DNA of 64,000 nucleotides from CBDCVO01 sp965223085 (GCA_965223085.1 OZ244981.1:3038001-3102000), one strand, 5' to 3'. Positions 42,122 through 53,202 are shown, counted from the first letter of the stretch. Notes: generated from the letters alone by a model not told the origin. Numbers and translations: made by a program.

Positions 42122-43627
42122 TTATAAAAACAAGTACACTGCGGCCAAACCCACTATGGTCATTACGATCGTGTAGGGTAACGCCATCCACACCATGCGA
42201 CCGTAGGATAAGCGAATCAAGGGCGCCAGTGCCGAAGTCAATAAAAACAAAAATGCCGCCTGGCCGTTTGGTGTCGCAACACTAGGAATATTTGTGCCGG
42301 TGTTAATTGCAACAGCCAGTAAATCGAATTGCTCACGGGCGATGGCGCCTTGCTCAAACGCTTTAAAAACTTCCGTAATGTACACTGTCGCGACAAAAAC
42401 ATTGTCGCTAATCATCGATAGAAAACCGTTCGCCAAATAGAACGCCGCGAGCTGGGTTTTACCTTCTAAGCTCAATACCCAATCCACAACCGGGCTAAAT
42501 AAATGTTGGTCGTGTATGACCGCCACAATACCGAAAAATACGACTAACAACGCCGTAAACGGCAAAGCTTCCTCGAACGCGTGACCGATCCGATGTTCTT
42601 CTGTAATTCCGCAAAACGCGGTTGCCAAGACGATCACCGCGAGCCCAATGATCCCGACTTCGGCTAGGTGGAAGCCGAGGCAGATCACCAAGAATGTCGC
42701 CGCGAGTGCTTGAACGATGAGGCGCGACTTGTCTTGCAGCGTTCTTTTTTCGGTTTCTTCTTTATCATATTCAACGAGTACTGTACGTACGTTGACGGGC
42801 AATTCCGTTCCGAATCCGAACGTTTTGGTTTTTTCTAGTGCCCAGCAAGTTGCTAATCCGGCGACAAACACAGGCATAGATATTGGCGCAACACGCAGAA
42901 AAAATTCAACGAACTCCCACCCCGCCACTTTTCCGATCAGCAAATTCTGTGGTTCTCCAACGATTGTGCATACGCCGCCAAGCGCGGTACCGACTGCACC
43001 ATGCATCATAAGACTACGCAAGAAAGCTCGAAATTCATCGAGGTCACTGCGATGAAGTTCGCCGACTCCGTGATCTTCACTCGCATCGTGATCATGATGA
43101 AAACCTTTTCCCGATGCGACTTTATGAAAAACGATATAAAAACCGCTCGCAACCGTGATAATTACAGCAGTGACGGTTAGCGCGTCGAGAAAAGCCGACA
43201 GTATTGCGGCGACGAAACTGAATAACAAGGAAAGTAGGCTTTTGGATTTGATGTTGAGCAGCAGTTTTGTGAACGTAAACAGCAAGAGGTCTTTGAGGAA
43301 ATAAATCCCTGCCACCATAAACATTAGCAACATGATGACGGGGAAGTTATGTACCGTTTCTTCATAGACCACTTCTGGTGAGGTCAATCCGATCACGACC
43401 GCTTCGATGGCGAGCAAACCGCCGGGTTGCAAGGGATAGCATTTCAACGCCATCGCGAGCGTGAAAATGAACTCGCCGATCAAAGCCCAACCGGTAATAA
43501 ACGGTCCCGCAACGACGACCAAGATCGGATTGAGAACCAAAAATCCGATGATCGTGAGTTTATACCAGGTTGGAGAGTGGCCAAGAAAATTCGCGGCAAA
43601 AGCTTGCCCCATCGTGTGAGAAGCCAT
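42122..43627 (-). CDS. nhaB: Na+/H+ antiporter NhaB
   Basis: A 501-residue membrane antiporter (E. coli NhaB is 513). Many conserved stretches occur: YKLTIIGFLVLNPI, IEAVVIGLTSPE, FLDALTVTAVIITV, GGVCTIVGEPQNLLIG, and GTNIPSVATPNGQAAFLFLL. It exports Na+ for proton entry and regulates intracellular pH/sodium. The ATG at 43625-43627 has GGGGGAT upstream. It stands alone, downstream of acnA by 179 nt. Confidence 0.95.
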   Translation of the reverse strand: MASHTMGQAFAANFLGHSPTWYKLTIIGFLVLNPILVVVAGPFITGWALIGEFIFTLAMALKCYPLQPGGLLAIEAVVIGLTSPEVVYEETVHNFPVIMLLMFMVAGIYFLKDLLLFTFTKLLLNIKSKSLLSLLFSFVAAILSAFLDALTVTAVIITVASGFYIVFHKVASGKGFHHDHDASEDHGVGELHRSDLDEFRAFLRSLMMHGAVGTALGGVCTIVGEPQNLLIGKVAGWEFVEFFLRVAPISMPVFVAGLATCWALEKTKTFGFGTELPVNVRTVLVEYDKEETEKRTLQDKSRLIVQALAATFLVICLGFHLAEVGIIGLAVIVLATAFCGITEEHRIGHAFEEALPFTALLVVFFGIVAVIHDQHLFSPVVDWVLSLEGKTQLAAFYLANGFLSMISDNVFVATVYITEVFKAFEQGAIAREQFDLLAVAINTGTNIPSVATPNGQAAFLFLLTSALAPLIRLSYGRMVWMALPYTIVMTIVGLAAVYLFL

Positions 43628-43806
43628 GGTGTTCTAATCCCCCAGAACGCGCCGTCAAGCGGTTGCTTATACACAAAATCAGCGACAACCGTCGTCGGGC
43701 GCACCGACGCTAACGCTATCGGCTGCGCAACGGTAGTCTTGATCTCACACTCGTATGGTGAGGCGGGTAGTAACGAACAGCGGTGCCATGTTCTTACCCG
43801 GTCGGC

Positions 43807-46464
43807 TCAGGCGGCCAACTGACGTAATACGTAGTGCAAAATCCCTCCATCTTCGAAGTAATCCCATTCTTTTGGTGTGTCAACGCGAACCCGACAGGTA
43901 AATTCAACGCGCTGTTCGGCCTCGTCGGTCGCAACAACGCTCACTTCTCGCGCGCCGCTGACGAGGCCATTAACGGTGAATATCTCGGTGCCGGACAAGC
44001 CTAGGCTGGCGGCGCTTTCACCAGCTTGAAATACGAGCGGTAACACCCCCATGCCGACGAGATTGCTACGATGAATTCTCTCGAAACCCGTGGCGATCAC
44101 CGCGCGCACACCCAACAGGCGCGTTCCTTTCGCGGCCCAATCTCGCGACGAACCGGTACCATATTCTTTACCTGCCAATACTATCAACGCGATGTTCTCC
44201 TCGGCATAACGCATGGCCGCATCATAGATCGACATCTGCTCACCACTGGGTTGGTGGCGAGTCCAGCCGCCTTCTGTGCCCGGCGCCAATTGGTTCCGTA
44301 GGCGAATATTGGCAAACGTACCGCGCATCATCACTTCGTGGTTGCCGCGACGCGAACCGTAAGAATTGAAATCCGCCGGCTGCACACCATGCGCGAGCAA
44401 ATATTCGCCGGCCGGACTGTCCGCTTTGATCGATCCAGCGGGCGAGATGTGGTCCGTGGTAATGCTGTCGCCGAGTTTTGCCAAGCAGCGGGCACCCCTG
44501 ATGGTCGGGATCCCGTCAGGCGTTTTAGTCATGTGGTCAAAATACGGCGGATTCTTAACGTACGTCGATTCTTGATCCCAGGCGTATAGATTGGAGCGTG
44601 GTACCGCGAGGCTATTCCAGCGGCTGTCGCCGGTGAAGACACTCGCATAACTCGTAGCGAACATGGCCGAGTCGACGCTCGTACGCACGGCTTCCTGAAT
44701 ATCGTGGCTGCTCGGCCAAATGTCTTTGAGGTAGACAGGTTCGCCCTTAACGTCGGTACCCAGCGGTTCCTTGTAGAGATCGACTTCCATGTTGCCGGCC
44801 AGTGCGTAGGCAACCACCAATGGTGGTGAAGCCAAGAAGTTCATTTTCACTTCTGCATGCACACGACCCTCAAAATTTCGATTGCCCGATAACACCGAAC
44901 AAGCGACCAGATCACCTTGTTTTATCGCCGCGCTTACGTTTTCCGGTAAGGGGCCTGAATTGCCTATGCATGTCGTGCAGCCGTAGCCGACGGTGTGAAA
45001 TCCTAGTGCATCGAGGTGCGGGGACAACCCCGCTTTGTCGAGATATTCAGAGACCACCATGGAGCCGGGCGCTAAGGACGTTTTCACCCATGGCTTCGTT
45101 TTCAGGCCTCGCGCTACCGCGTTTTTTGCGAGCAGCCCAGCGCCGATCATGACATAGGGGTTGGAAGTGTTTGTGCAAGAGGTGATCGCGGCAATGACCA
45201 CCGCACCATCGCGAATTACCTCATTGTGGTTCGCTAACGAGGCACTACCGCCATGTTTGCGTTTTGCGGTCGCCTCATCGCGTAGCGCCGCAAAGCTCGC
45301 CTTCATCGCACTGAGGGCGATCCGATCCTGAGGACGTTTCGGTCCCGCGAGGCTTGGCACCACCGCGCTCATATCTAGACTCAACGTATCCGAGTAGTTT
45401 GCCTCGGGGCTAGCGGCGTCCCGCCATAAGCCAGTTTCTTTCGCGTAAGCTTCCACGAGTTGGGTTTGTTCAACACTGCGACCCGAGAGCGCTAAGTAAT
45501 TAATAGTTTCGGCATCGATGGGAAAGATGCCGCAAGTAGCACCGTATTCGGGGGCCATATTTGCGATCGTCGCGCGGTCGGCAAGCGGCAGGTTATCAAG
45601 ACCAGGACCGTAGAATTCGACAAATTTTCCTACTACGCCGCGGGCGCGTAGCATCTCGACGACGGTGAGCACTAAGTCAGTGGCCGTTGCGCCTTCGGCG
45701 AGCTTGCCCGTCAACCTAAAGCCGACGACCTGGGGTACCAACATCGTGATCGCTTGGCCGAGCATGGCCGCTTCCGCTTCAATACCACCCACGCCCCATC
45801 CGAGTACGCCGATCCCATTCACCATCGTCGTATGGGAATCGGTACCCACGACAGTATCTGGATAGGCATAATTTTTGCCGTCTTTTTGCCGAGAAAAAAT
45901 CGCGCGCGCGAGATACTCCAGATTAACTTGATGAACGATGCCCGTGTCCGGCGGTACGACTTGGAAATTAGAAAAAGCTTCTTGGCCCCAACGTAGAAAG
46001 CTGTAACGTTCTTGGTTGCGTCGAAACTCGATCTCCGCGTTGCGCTCGGCCGCATCGCGGGTGCCGAATACATCGACCATGACGGAATGATCGATCACGA
46101 GTTCTGCCGGTGATAGGGGGTTGATTTTTTCCGGATCGCCGCCGAGCGCACGCATGGCGTCACGCATCGCGGCGAGATCGACTACCGCCGGTACGCCAGT
46201 AAAATCTTGCATCAACACGCGCGCTGGCGTGAAGGCAATTTCTTGGCTCGGTTCTGCGGTTGCGTCCCAATTCGCAATAGCCTCGATGTCATCTGGGGTG
46301 ATGTTGATCCCATCTTCGTGCCGCAATAGGTTCTCGAGTAAGATCTTATGGGCATACGGCAAGCGTGCGATTGGGTAGCGTTGCGCCAACTTACCCACAT
46401 TGTATATTTCATAGTTTTTCTCACCGAGTGAAATATTCGCGCGCGCGTCGAAGCTATTCTTCAT
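43807..46464 (-). CDS. acnA: Aconitate hydratase A
   Basis: An 885-residue citrate/isocitrate isomerase of the TCA cycle (E. coli AcnA 891). Cluster cysteines are in AITSCTNTSNPYV and GYGCTTCIGNSGPLPE; other motifs include VVGTDSHTTMVNGIGVLGWG (in part), LGDSITTDHISPAG, SYGSRRGNHEVMMRGTFAN, and GSSRDWAAKGTRLLG. A GGAATCAAA precedes the ATG. It is 81 nt downstream of mnmA on the same strand. Confidence 0.97.
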   Translation of the reverse strand: MKNSFDARANISLGEKNYEIYNVGKLAQRYPIARLPYAHKILLENLLRHEDGINITPDDIEAIANWDATAEPSQEIAFTPARVLMQDFTGVPAVVDLAAMRDAMRALGGDPEKINPLSPAELVIDHSVMVDVFGTRDAAERNAEIEFRRNQERYSFLRWGQEAFSNFQVVPPDTGIVHQVNLEYLARAIFSRQKDGKNYAYPDTVVGTDSHTTMVNGIGVLGWGVGGIEAEAAMLGQAITMLVPQVVGFRLTGKLAEGATATDLVLTVVEMLRARGVVGKFVEFYGPGLDNLPLADRATIANMAPEYGATCGIFPIDAETINYLALSGRSVEQTQLVEAYAKETGLWRDAASPEANYSDTLSLDMSAVVPSLAGPKRPQDRIALSAMKASFAALRDEATAKRKHGGSASLANHNEVIRDGAVVIAAITSCTNTSNPYVMIGAGLLAKNAVARGLKTKPWVKTSLAPGSMVVSEYLDKAGLSPHLDALGFHTVGYGCTTCIGNSGPLPENVSAAIKQGDLVACSVLSGNRNFEGRVHAEVKMNFLASPPLVVAYALAGNMEVDLYKEPLGTDVKGEPVYLKDIWPSSHDIQEAVRTSVDSAMFATSYASVFTGDSRWNSLAVPRSNLYAWDQESTYVKNPPYFDHMTKTPDGIPTIRGARCLAKLGDSITTDHISPAGSIKADSPAGEYLLAHGVQPADFNSYGSRRGNHEVMMRGTFANIRLRNQLAPGTEGGWTRHQPSGEQMSIYDAAMRYAEENIALIVLAGKEYGTGSSRDWAAKGTRLLGVRAVIATGFERIHRSNLVGMGVLPLVFQAGESAASLGLSGTEIFTVNGLVSGAREVSVVATDEAEQRVEFTCRVRVDTPKEWDYFEDGGILHYVLRQLAA

Positions 46465-46545
46465 TTTGATTCCGTGATGAGGCGTTTGATGGAACTATTA
46501 TCGGCAATTTGACGCCACTATTGTAGAGGCGCTGCCCTGCGCCGT

Positions 46546-47679
46546 TTACCACGCGCGCTCAATGATGCCGCCACCGAGGCAACGGTCATCTGCATAGATG
46601 ACAACAGACTGCCCCGGCGTGATCGCACGTTGGGGGCGTTCGAAGATCACTTCTAGCGCATTATTGTCGAGAATACGGATTTCACATCGTTGGTCTGTTT
46701 GGCGGTAACGCGTTTTCGCGGCGGCATGAAAAATAGCTGGGGGCGGTGTGGGGTTGACCCAAGTCACATCAGTGGCACTTAATCTGCGTTTCATCAAAGC
46801 CGGGTGATCATGGCCTTGAGCGACGATCAATTCGTTGTTCTGAAGGTTTTTTTCGATCACGAACCAAGGGCCGTCGGGTGCACCGCGCACGCCGCCAATG
46901 CCCAAGCCTTCGCGTTGCCCTAGCGTGTAGAAGCATACGCCGCTATGAGCACCCAAGACCTGGCCGGTTACGCTTCTAATAATCCCGTTTTGTGCCGGCA
47001 AGTAGCCGCTGAGAAATTCCCGGAATGGTCGTTCACCGATGAAGCAAATGCCGGTGCTGTCTTTCTTGCCGTGGGTTGCGAGGCCTGCTTCGCGGGCTAA
47101 CTCACGCACGGTCGTTTTGTTCAAGCCGCCGATGGGAAACAAGCTCGATGCTAATGAATCTTGACCTAGTGCATAGAGAAAATAACTTTGGTCTTTGGTG
47201 TCGTCTTGTCCTTTGCGCAATTCATAACCATACGGTGATGAGGTGATACGGGCGTAGTGACCGGTGGCGATGAAGTCGCCGCCGAGTTTGCGCGCGTGCG
47301 CCAAAAACGCCTTGAATTTTATTTCTCGATTGCACCAGACGTCGGGATTAGGGGTGCGACCACGCGCATATTCGGCGAGAAAATCACAGAACACCTCATC
47401 CCAATAAGTGCGGGATAAATCGATGGTATCGAGCGGGATATCGAGCTGCTCGCATACCGCCAACGCGTCCGCGACGTCGTCTTCCCAGGGGCAGTTGTGC
47501 CCCGGATCCGGATCGGACCAATTTTTCATGAACAGCGCCGATACCCGCACGCCGGCGCGTTTAAGCAGTAAAGCGGTGACGCAGGAGTCGACCCCACCGG
47601 AGACCGCCAGCACCACGTGGCCGCCGCCGATCCGGTCTAAGTCGATGAGTTCGCGATGGTCGCTGACAGGGGCTGACAT
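46546..47679 (-). CDS. mnmA: tRNA-specific 2-thiouridylase
   Basis: Installs sulfur at U34 of tRNAs for Lys, Glu and Gln. The 377-residue protein has the PP-loop SGGVDS at 27-32, the catalytic cysteine PDVWCNREIKF and the second STGICFIGER, plus the C-terminal PGQSVVIY. It takes sulfur via the Tus relay in E. coli; note that the only tusA-like gene in this window is broken (no inference on the rest of the genome). It starts 3 nt after yhdP, so is coupled to it. Confidence 0.97.
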   Translation of the reverse strand: MSAPVSDHRELIDLDRIGGGHVVLAVSGGVDSCVTALLLKRAGVRVSALFMKNWSDPDPGHNCPWEDDVADALAVCEQLDIPLDTIDLSRTYWDEVFCDFLAEYARGRTPNPDVWCNREIKFKAFLAHARKLGGDFIATGHYARITSSPYGYELRKGQDDTKDQSYFLYALGQDSLASSLFPIGGLNKTTVRELAREAGLATHGKKDSTGICFIGERPFREFLSGYLPAQNGIIRSVTGQVLGAHSGVCFYTLGQREGLGIGGVRGAPDGPWFVIEKNLQNNELIVAQGHDHPALMKRRLSATDVTWVNPTPPPAIFHAAAKTRYRQTDQRCEIRILDNNALEVIFERPQRAITPGQSVVIYADDRCLGGGIIERAW

Positions 47680-47682
47680 CGG

Positions 47683-50600
47683 CTAGATTTTTTCAATGAC
47701 CGGAGCGTCCCAAGTGCCGCTCACGGCGTATTCGCGGCTGAGTAAGCGGTCGACCTGGGCCGGGATCGATTTGAACATTTTTTGCGACAAATACAATGCG
47801 GCGCCGACGCCGACGCCGGCGGGACCGAATAAAGCACCGGCGAGCGGAATACTATTTGCCAGTGCGGGTGTGACGATGACACGCTGATCATAGTCTTTAT
47901 TACTGAGTCCAGTGCGACCCGTGACGGTGACCGAACCTGAGGGGCCGGCCATGATCACGCCATTTGTATAGGCATCGCCGGCGTCGAGTTGGAAAGATCC
48001 TTCGATGCGATCGAAGGTGAAACCTTTCTGGAAAAGATCGTCGAAGTCTAGTGCGAGGCGGCGGGGCAAAGTTTGCACGCTCAATAGACCGAATAGGCGC
48101 CCCCCACCGGGTTCGATATCGAGCAAACGCCCGTTGTCTACCTGCAAGTCGAATTGTCCTCGCAACCGCGCCAGCGTGAACTGCGACGGTGTGCCAGGCC
48201 ACTGGGCGTCGATCCTTATCGCGGTAGCGCCGCCCTCGACGCCCGCCGCTTTGTAACCAAAACCTTCCAAAACACCCGCGAGCTCTGTGCCGGTGACATC
48301 GATTTTAAAGCGGGATTGATGTCCCGCATCGGTGATTTCCCAGGCACCACGGGCGTGAACGCGAAAGTCTTCATTTTCGAATAATAAGGTGTTGAGTTCG
48401 ATGCCGTCCTTCGCATGCTCACTGGCGATGATGACGGTACCGAGATCGAGTTCTTCATACTTAAAGGCATCGCTCACTAATACCAGCGCCGGAATGCGTT
48501 TGGGATCAAGATCGCGGTCGCCATCCGGCGCCGCCCGGACGAGTTTCAAATGCGACAGATTCAAGGTCAGCGGTTCGCGATTGCGCGCCCGGGGCACGGT
48601 GATATCACCGCCAACCGCGTCACCGTCGACGCGTAGGCGCCAGACACTACGGTCGCGATAGCCACGCACGCGAAGACGGCCGAGATCATGTCCGAGACCG
48701 TGCAATTTTGCGATCGTCACATCGATATCGATCGGCAGGTCCGCGGCTGCTGGGGCAGCGCCTCGAGGTGAAGACTGTGCTGTTGATAACCAGTCCGTGG
48801 TCGCGAAAGAAGCCAACTCGCCGCGAATAAATACCCCCGCACCCTGCGGCCAATCGTGGGACGCCGGTTGCGCTCCAAAAGCGATTTCCATGCGTTCGAG
48901 GCGACGTAGTTCGTTCGCCGCCTTGTTTGTGCCGAGGATATTCGCCGCCACGATGTTACCAACGGTGAGGCTAGTCTGGGCGCGGAGTGGATCACCGAGC
49001 GTCGTCTCCAGACGGATCGGTATAGCGCGCGCAGCGGATTTACCTAGCGGTGCTGGTAGATCAACGGCGAGACCGACTAAGTTTGAGCGAATTACAATGC
49101 GTTTGCCGCCCTTAGCCTGCCGACCAGGCAATGTGAGTTCCGCCTGCCATGCCGTTGCGCCACGAAACGCCGCTGGTTGTTCCCGCTCCGCGAGCCAACG
49201 ATGCGTGTCCGGTAAGTACCGTCGCAAGTAGTCGCTGAGCACGTGCGCGTCCATGCGCCCGGCGAGACGCGCGACGACATCGTCGTCGGCATCGTGCGTG
49301 CCGCTCACGGTGAGGGTTACGGCTTGTTCGTCGAGGTTTGCAGCGAGGTTCTCGGCCCCCCAGTGGTGCGGCGAGAAGTGCACCTCGCCAGCAACATTCG
49401 CGAGTGAGACGTTTGCTTGTTTTGAACGAATACTGTTGTCTGCGAAAGAAACAACGCCGTGCATCGTACGCGACGTACCGGGTTTCAAGCCGAGATCTAA
49501 GTCCAATTTCACGCTGAAGTCTTGCGCGATGTCCAGATCGAGCACGCGCCGTGTTTTGGATTTTTTCAGTGGACTTTGCTCGATGAGTTTACGTACATCC
49601 GCAAAGTTGGTGTGACTCTTACCCTCGATTTGCACCCGCGGGTCGTCACTTAACAGATCGGGAACTTGAACGCGTACATTGGATAGCTTGCTTGTGAATA
49701 TTTGCCCGTCGTCGAGCACCGCATCGATTTTACGGCCGTTTAAGCGCACCCGGCCGCTAGCGTTTAGGGCAGCCGGCCACTTCTGAGAGAACTGAAAATC
49801 CACGCCGGCAAACGCCATTTCACCGGCGACTGTGCCGGTTCGGCTATCATCATTGCTAGCCCAGGGGAATTCATCGAACCTGCCTTTAAAACGCAGCTCG
49901 CCCTCGCGTAGCTCACCACGGCGAAATGCCTTGCGTAGCCAGTGCTCGGCCCGGGGACGGAGCACGCCACGTGGTACCAGCTTATGAACCGCGTTCGCTG
50001 GCCCGGCGGCGATGCTGATGTGGGTGTCGACGTGGGGCGCGGCCTCGTTGGAAAAATCGACCTTGCCGTTCACGCTCAGCGGTAGTCGTTGTATTGTGGC
50101 GCCGAGCGTATCCGTTTCTACCCGCAAACCCTGCGGCGTTTGGCGCCACCGCAAGGCACCAGACAAATTCTTAAGCTCGAGCGTTTCAATTAATCGTTCA
50201 CCGTGGTTGAGCACCGCAGCGGGGTCATCGAAGACCGCGATGCCACCGGTCTCGTTAAGCGCAAGCTCGCTGTCTAGGCCCTTCAAATCAAGCTGGCCGG
50301 GGTCGTAGTTTACAGCCAGCCCCTCGATTTGCGCCGCGAGGTAGTACCCGGCACGGTAATTCGCGATGCGTTTGAGGCCAAGCCGTACGCCCCGCAACCA
50401 GCCGCGCACCGTCAGCGCCGCGGTGTCGATGGTGGCACCGGGTAGTTTCTTGTCCCCCAGCAGTGCCGTCACGAGCGACGCTGGCAGTGCATCTGCGCTC
50501 AATCGAAGTTGCGGTTCCTCGACTTGTAAGCGCGCCCGAATGGGCGCGGGTGAGTCGCGCAATCCATCGAGCTCCACAGCCCAAGCGCGACCATCACGTA

Positions 50601-51501
50601 CGGCTCGACCGTGCAAACTGGGGTGCGCCAAGTCGCCCAATTCACGTTCGTGAAAAGCGAGCTTACGCCCCCGTATACGAAACGCCGCGCTGACGAGTTC
50701 TCGACCATTGAACCGGGTTTGGAGTTCGCCGCTGATACGACCACTGAGCGGAAGTTCTCGGCCAGGCAATAAAAGATCCAGTAGTGTCGCTACATCGAAT
50801 GAGTGCGCGCTAATATTAAGTCGCGCCGCTTCAGCGCCGCTCGCGCGCCGGTGCCTCTTTGCGAACGAAAATTCAAAACCGTCGCCTAAGCGATGCGGTT
50901 CGCCTACCGTACCGCGGACGACGTGGCGCGCAGACGTATTCGCGAGTTCGAGGGTGATATTGTCTAAATCTAAGGGCAATTGATCGGAGGCCGCGTCGAT
51001 TATTGTCAGCGCGCTATCGATGATCGTGACGTGGCTGCGGCGCCATAGCCAGTCTAGGAAATGTGTCTCACCAGGGGGGAAGCCGGCAAGTTGAATCCGT
51101 CCGTCGCGGTCTCTGCGCAGCGTCAATTTCACGCCGCGAACGATCAACTCGTGCGCGATAAGATCGTTTTGCATCAGCGAATCGAGCGGTGAGACTTCGA
51201 TTTCGATTTGACCTAGGCTGAGTATTTTGCGTTCGCCACCGGCATCGAATAGGTCGACCTGTGAGGCGACCAGCGTCGGTGTCCAGGCACGCCAGCTGGC
51301 GTTCAGGGCGGTAATTTTCACCGGGCGTTCAATCACCCCGGATAGCCACGCTTCGAGACGCAGTTTTTGACTCTCGATTTCCGGCAGGGTGATGCGTATG
51401 AGCGTGATCGAAATCGCGATGAGGATCACGACTACGCTTATGAGCAGCGCCAACGCGTCGAGAATGCGGCGGCCGAGGCTGGTGGTGCGAACGCCCGTCA
51501 C
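47683..51501 (-). CDS. yhdP: YhdP family AsmA-like envelope protein
   Basis: A 1272-residue protein with one N-terminal membrane helix (ALLISVVVILIAISITLIRI) and a long beta-rich domain typical of AsmA/YhdP (TamB-like) proteins, which form elongated bridges that help move phospholipids to the outer membrane. The C-terminal domain (LFGLLSVQTLPRRLALDFDDLF, 'GLSNKDYDQRVIVTPALANSIPLAGALFG') is diagnostic. It lies 40 nt downstream of rng and couples to mnmA. Confidence 0.95.
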   Translation of the reverse strand: MTGVRTTSLGRRILDALALLISVVVILIAISITLIRITLPEIESQKLRLEAWLSGVIERPVKITALNASWRAWTPTLVASQVDLFDAGGERKILSLGQIEIEVSPLDSLMQNDLIAHELIVRGVKLTLRRDRDGRIQLAGFPPGETHFLDWLWRRSHVTIIDSALTIIDAASDQLPLDLDNITLELANTSARHVVRGTVGEPHRLGDGFEFSFAKRHRRASGAEAARLNISAHSFDVATLLDLLLPGRELPLSGRISGELQTRFNGRELVSAAFRIRGRKLAFHERELGDLAHPSLHGRAVRDGRAWAVELDGLRDSPAPIRARLQVEEPQLRLSADALPASLVTALLGDKKLPGATIDTAALTVRGWLRGVRLGLKRIANYRAGYYLAAQIEGLAVNYDPGQLDLKGLDSELALNETGGIAVFDDPAAVLNHGERLIETLELKNLSGALRWRQTPQGLRVETDTLGATIQRLPLSVNGKVDFSNEAAPHVDTHISIAAGPANAVHKLVPRGVLRPRAEHWLRKAFRRGELREGELRFKGRFDEFPWASNDDSRTGTVAGEMAFAGVDFQFSQKWPAALNASGRVRLNGRKIDAVLDDGQIFTSKLSNVRVQVPDLLSDDPRVQIEGKSHTNFADVRKLIEQSPLKKSKTRRVLDLDIAQDFSVKLDLDLGLKPGTSRTMHGVVSFADNSIRSKQANVSLANVAGEVHFSPHHWGAENLAANLDEQAVTLTVSGTHDADDDVVARLAGRMDAHVLSDYLRRYLPDTHRWLAEREQPAAFRGATAWQAELTLPGRQAKGGKRIVIRSNLVGLAVDLPAPLGKSAARAIPIRLETTLGDPLRAQTSLTVGNIVAANILGTNKAANELRRLERMEIAFGAQPASHDWPQGAGVFIRGELASFATTDWLSTAQSSPRGAAPAAADLPIDIDVTIAKLHGLGHDLGRLRVRGYRDRSVWRLRVDGDAVGGDITVPRARNREPLTLNLSHLKLVRAAPDGDRDLDPKRIPALVLVSDAFKYEELDLGTVIIASEHAKDGIELNTLLFENEDFRVHARGAWEITDAGHQSRFKIDVTGTELAGVLEGFGYKAAGVEGGATAIRIDAQWPGTPSQFTLARLRGQFDLQVDNGRLLDIEPGGGRLFGLLSVQTLPRRLALDFDDLFQKGFTFDRIEGSFQLDAGDAYTNGVIMAGPSGSVTVTGRTGLSNKDYDQRVIVTPALANSIPLAGALFGPAGVGVGAALYLSQKMFKSIPAQVDRLLSREYAVSGTWDAPVIEKI

Positions 51502-51541
51502 GGCCTAAATTATGGCACGCGGCGATGCGCTCTCTGAGACG

Positions 51542-53065
51542 CTACAGCAACACGACATCATACTGTTCCTGTGTATACGTTGTTTCGACCTGGAACCGGA
51601 TCGGAACGCCGATGAATTTTTCCAACTCGACAATCGCGGTTGATTCCTCGTCCAAGAGCAGATCAACGACATTTTGAGCGGCAACGACGAGCAATTTTTG
51701 CGCCTCAAACTGGCGTGCTTCGCGTAAGATTTCCCTGAATATTTCGTAACAAACCGTCTCCGCGGAACGCACAGAGCCGCGTCCCTCGCACGTCGCGCAC
51801 GGCTCACACAATACCCGTTCCAAACTTTCTCGCGTCCGTTTGCGCGTGATTTGTACTAAGCCTAGTGACGTCACTTCGCTGACGGTGGTTTTGGCGTGAT
51901 CTTTCTCCAAAGATTTTTCCAACGCGCGCAACACTTGTCGTTGATGTTCTTCCACACTCATATCAATGAAATCGACAATAATGATGCCGCCGAGGTTGCG
52001 CAAGCGTAGCTGTCTTGCGATCGCGTGGGTCGCTTCGAGGTTGGTTTTAAAGATGGTTTCCTCTAAGTTGCGATGACCGACAAATCCACCTGTATTCACA
52101 TCGACGGTCGTCATCGCCTCGGTTTGATCGATGTATAAGTGGCCACCCGATTTCAGTTCCACACGCCGTCGCAGCGCGCGATTGATTTCGTCTTCGGTAG
52201 AGTAAAGATCGAGGATCGGTCGCTCGCCCGCGTAGTGCTCGATGCGGGGCGCTAGTTCTGGTGAGAATTCGGTCGAGAAATTCAAGGCCTTGTCGTAAGT
52301 TTCGCGTGAATCGACGCGAATTTTGTGCGCGCTGCTGGGCGACAGATCGCGAATGATTCGCAAAACTAGTGGTAAGTCTTGGTAAATCAGCTGCGGCGCG
52401 CGCGAGGTGCGAATGTTATCCTGCAAAGAATCCCACAAACGTTGCAGAAAAGTCATGTCGGTCTGCACTTCGTGTTCACTTACACCTTCGGCCGCGGTGC
52501 GGATGATGTAGCCGCCACCCGCACCGTTTTTTGTCTCGACTTCGGGCACATAGGTTTCATCGAATGGTATCTGCAGTGGCTGCAAATTTGGCGCCAGTTT
52601 AAGCATCAGATCGCGCAGGCGTTGCCGCTCATCTTCATTTTCGATGCGTTGCGAAATGCCAAGGCTGTTAGCGTTAGGCATGTAGACTAAATAGCGTGAT
52701 GGAATGCTGATAAATGTGGTTAGACGCGCACCTTTGGAACCGATCGGATCCTTGGTAACCTGTACCAAGAGTTCTTGGCCTTCGTGTACGACCTGGTTGA
52801 CCGGCGTGGTTTGATCGACCGCGCAATGTTTGCGATTGCTATCGACGATATCGGAGACGTGCAAAAACGCGGCGCGTTCGTGGCCGACTTCCAGAAACGC
52901 CGCACCCATGCCCGGTAGGACACGCACGACCTGGCCGAGATAGATATTGCCGGCGTAACCCCGTTTGTGGGTCCGTTCGATCAAAACTTCTTGCAAAATA
53001 CCGTTTTCAACGATCGCCACACGGGTTTCCTGCGGGGTTACGTTAACGAGCACTTCTTCAGTCAT
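51542..53065 (-). CDS. rng: Ribonuclease G
   Basis: A 507-residue endoribonuclease of the RNase E/G type that matures 16S rRNA and other RNAs. It has an S1 domain ('GNIYLGQVVRVLPGMGAAFLEVG', in part), the metal-binding DVNTGGFVG and IIIVDFIDM blocks, and the zinc-link CEPCATCEGRG. Length (E. coli 489) and the absence of a large C-terminal scaffold indicate RNase G, not RNase E. The maf gene often before it is not there. Confidence 0.96.
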   Translation of the reverse strand: MTEEVLVNVTPQETRVAIVENGILQEVLIERTHKRGYAGNIYLGQVVRVLPGMGAAFLEVGHERAAFLHVSDIVDSNRKHCAVDQTTPVNQVVHEGQELLVQVTKDPIGSKGARLTTFISIPSRYLVYMPNANSLGISQRIENEDERQRLRDLMLKLAPNLQPLQIPFDETYVPEVETKNGAGGGYIIRTAAEGVSEHEVQTDMTFLQRLWDSLQDNIRTSRAPQLIYQDLPLVLRIIRDLSPSSAHKIRVDSRETYDKALNFSTEFSPELAPRIEHYAGERPILDLYSTEDEINRALRRRVELKSGGHLYIDQTEAMTTVDVNTGGFVGHRNLEETIFKTNLEATHAIARQLRLRNLGGIIIVDFIDMSVEEHQRQVLRALEKSLEKDHAKTTVSEVTSLGLVQITRKRTRESLERVLCEPCATCEGRGSVRSAETVCYEIFREILREARQFEAQKLLVVAAQNVVDLLLDEESTAIVELEKFIGVPIRFQVETTYTQEQYDVVLL

Positions 53066-53202
53066 AAATGCAGTTTGCTCTTGAGCGTGATGAGATGAAT
53101 GCCGCCTAAGATACCGAAATTACTCCAGTTCGAGAAATAATTTAGACATTACGTGAACGCTGAGTCGCGTGGTGCCCTGAAATACCCGCCATTCAGCTAT
53201 GC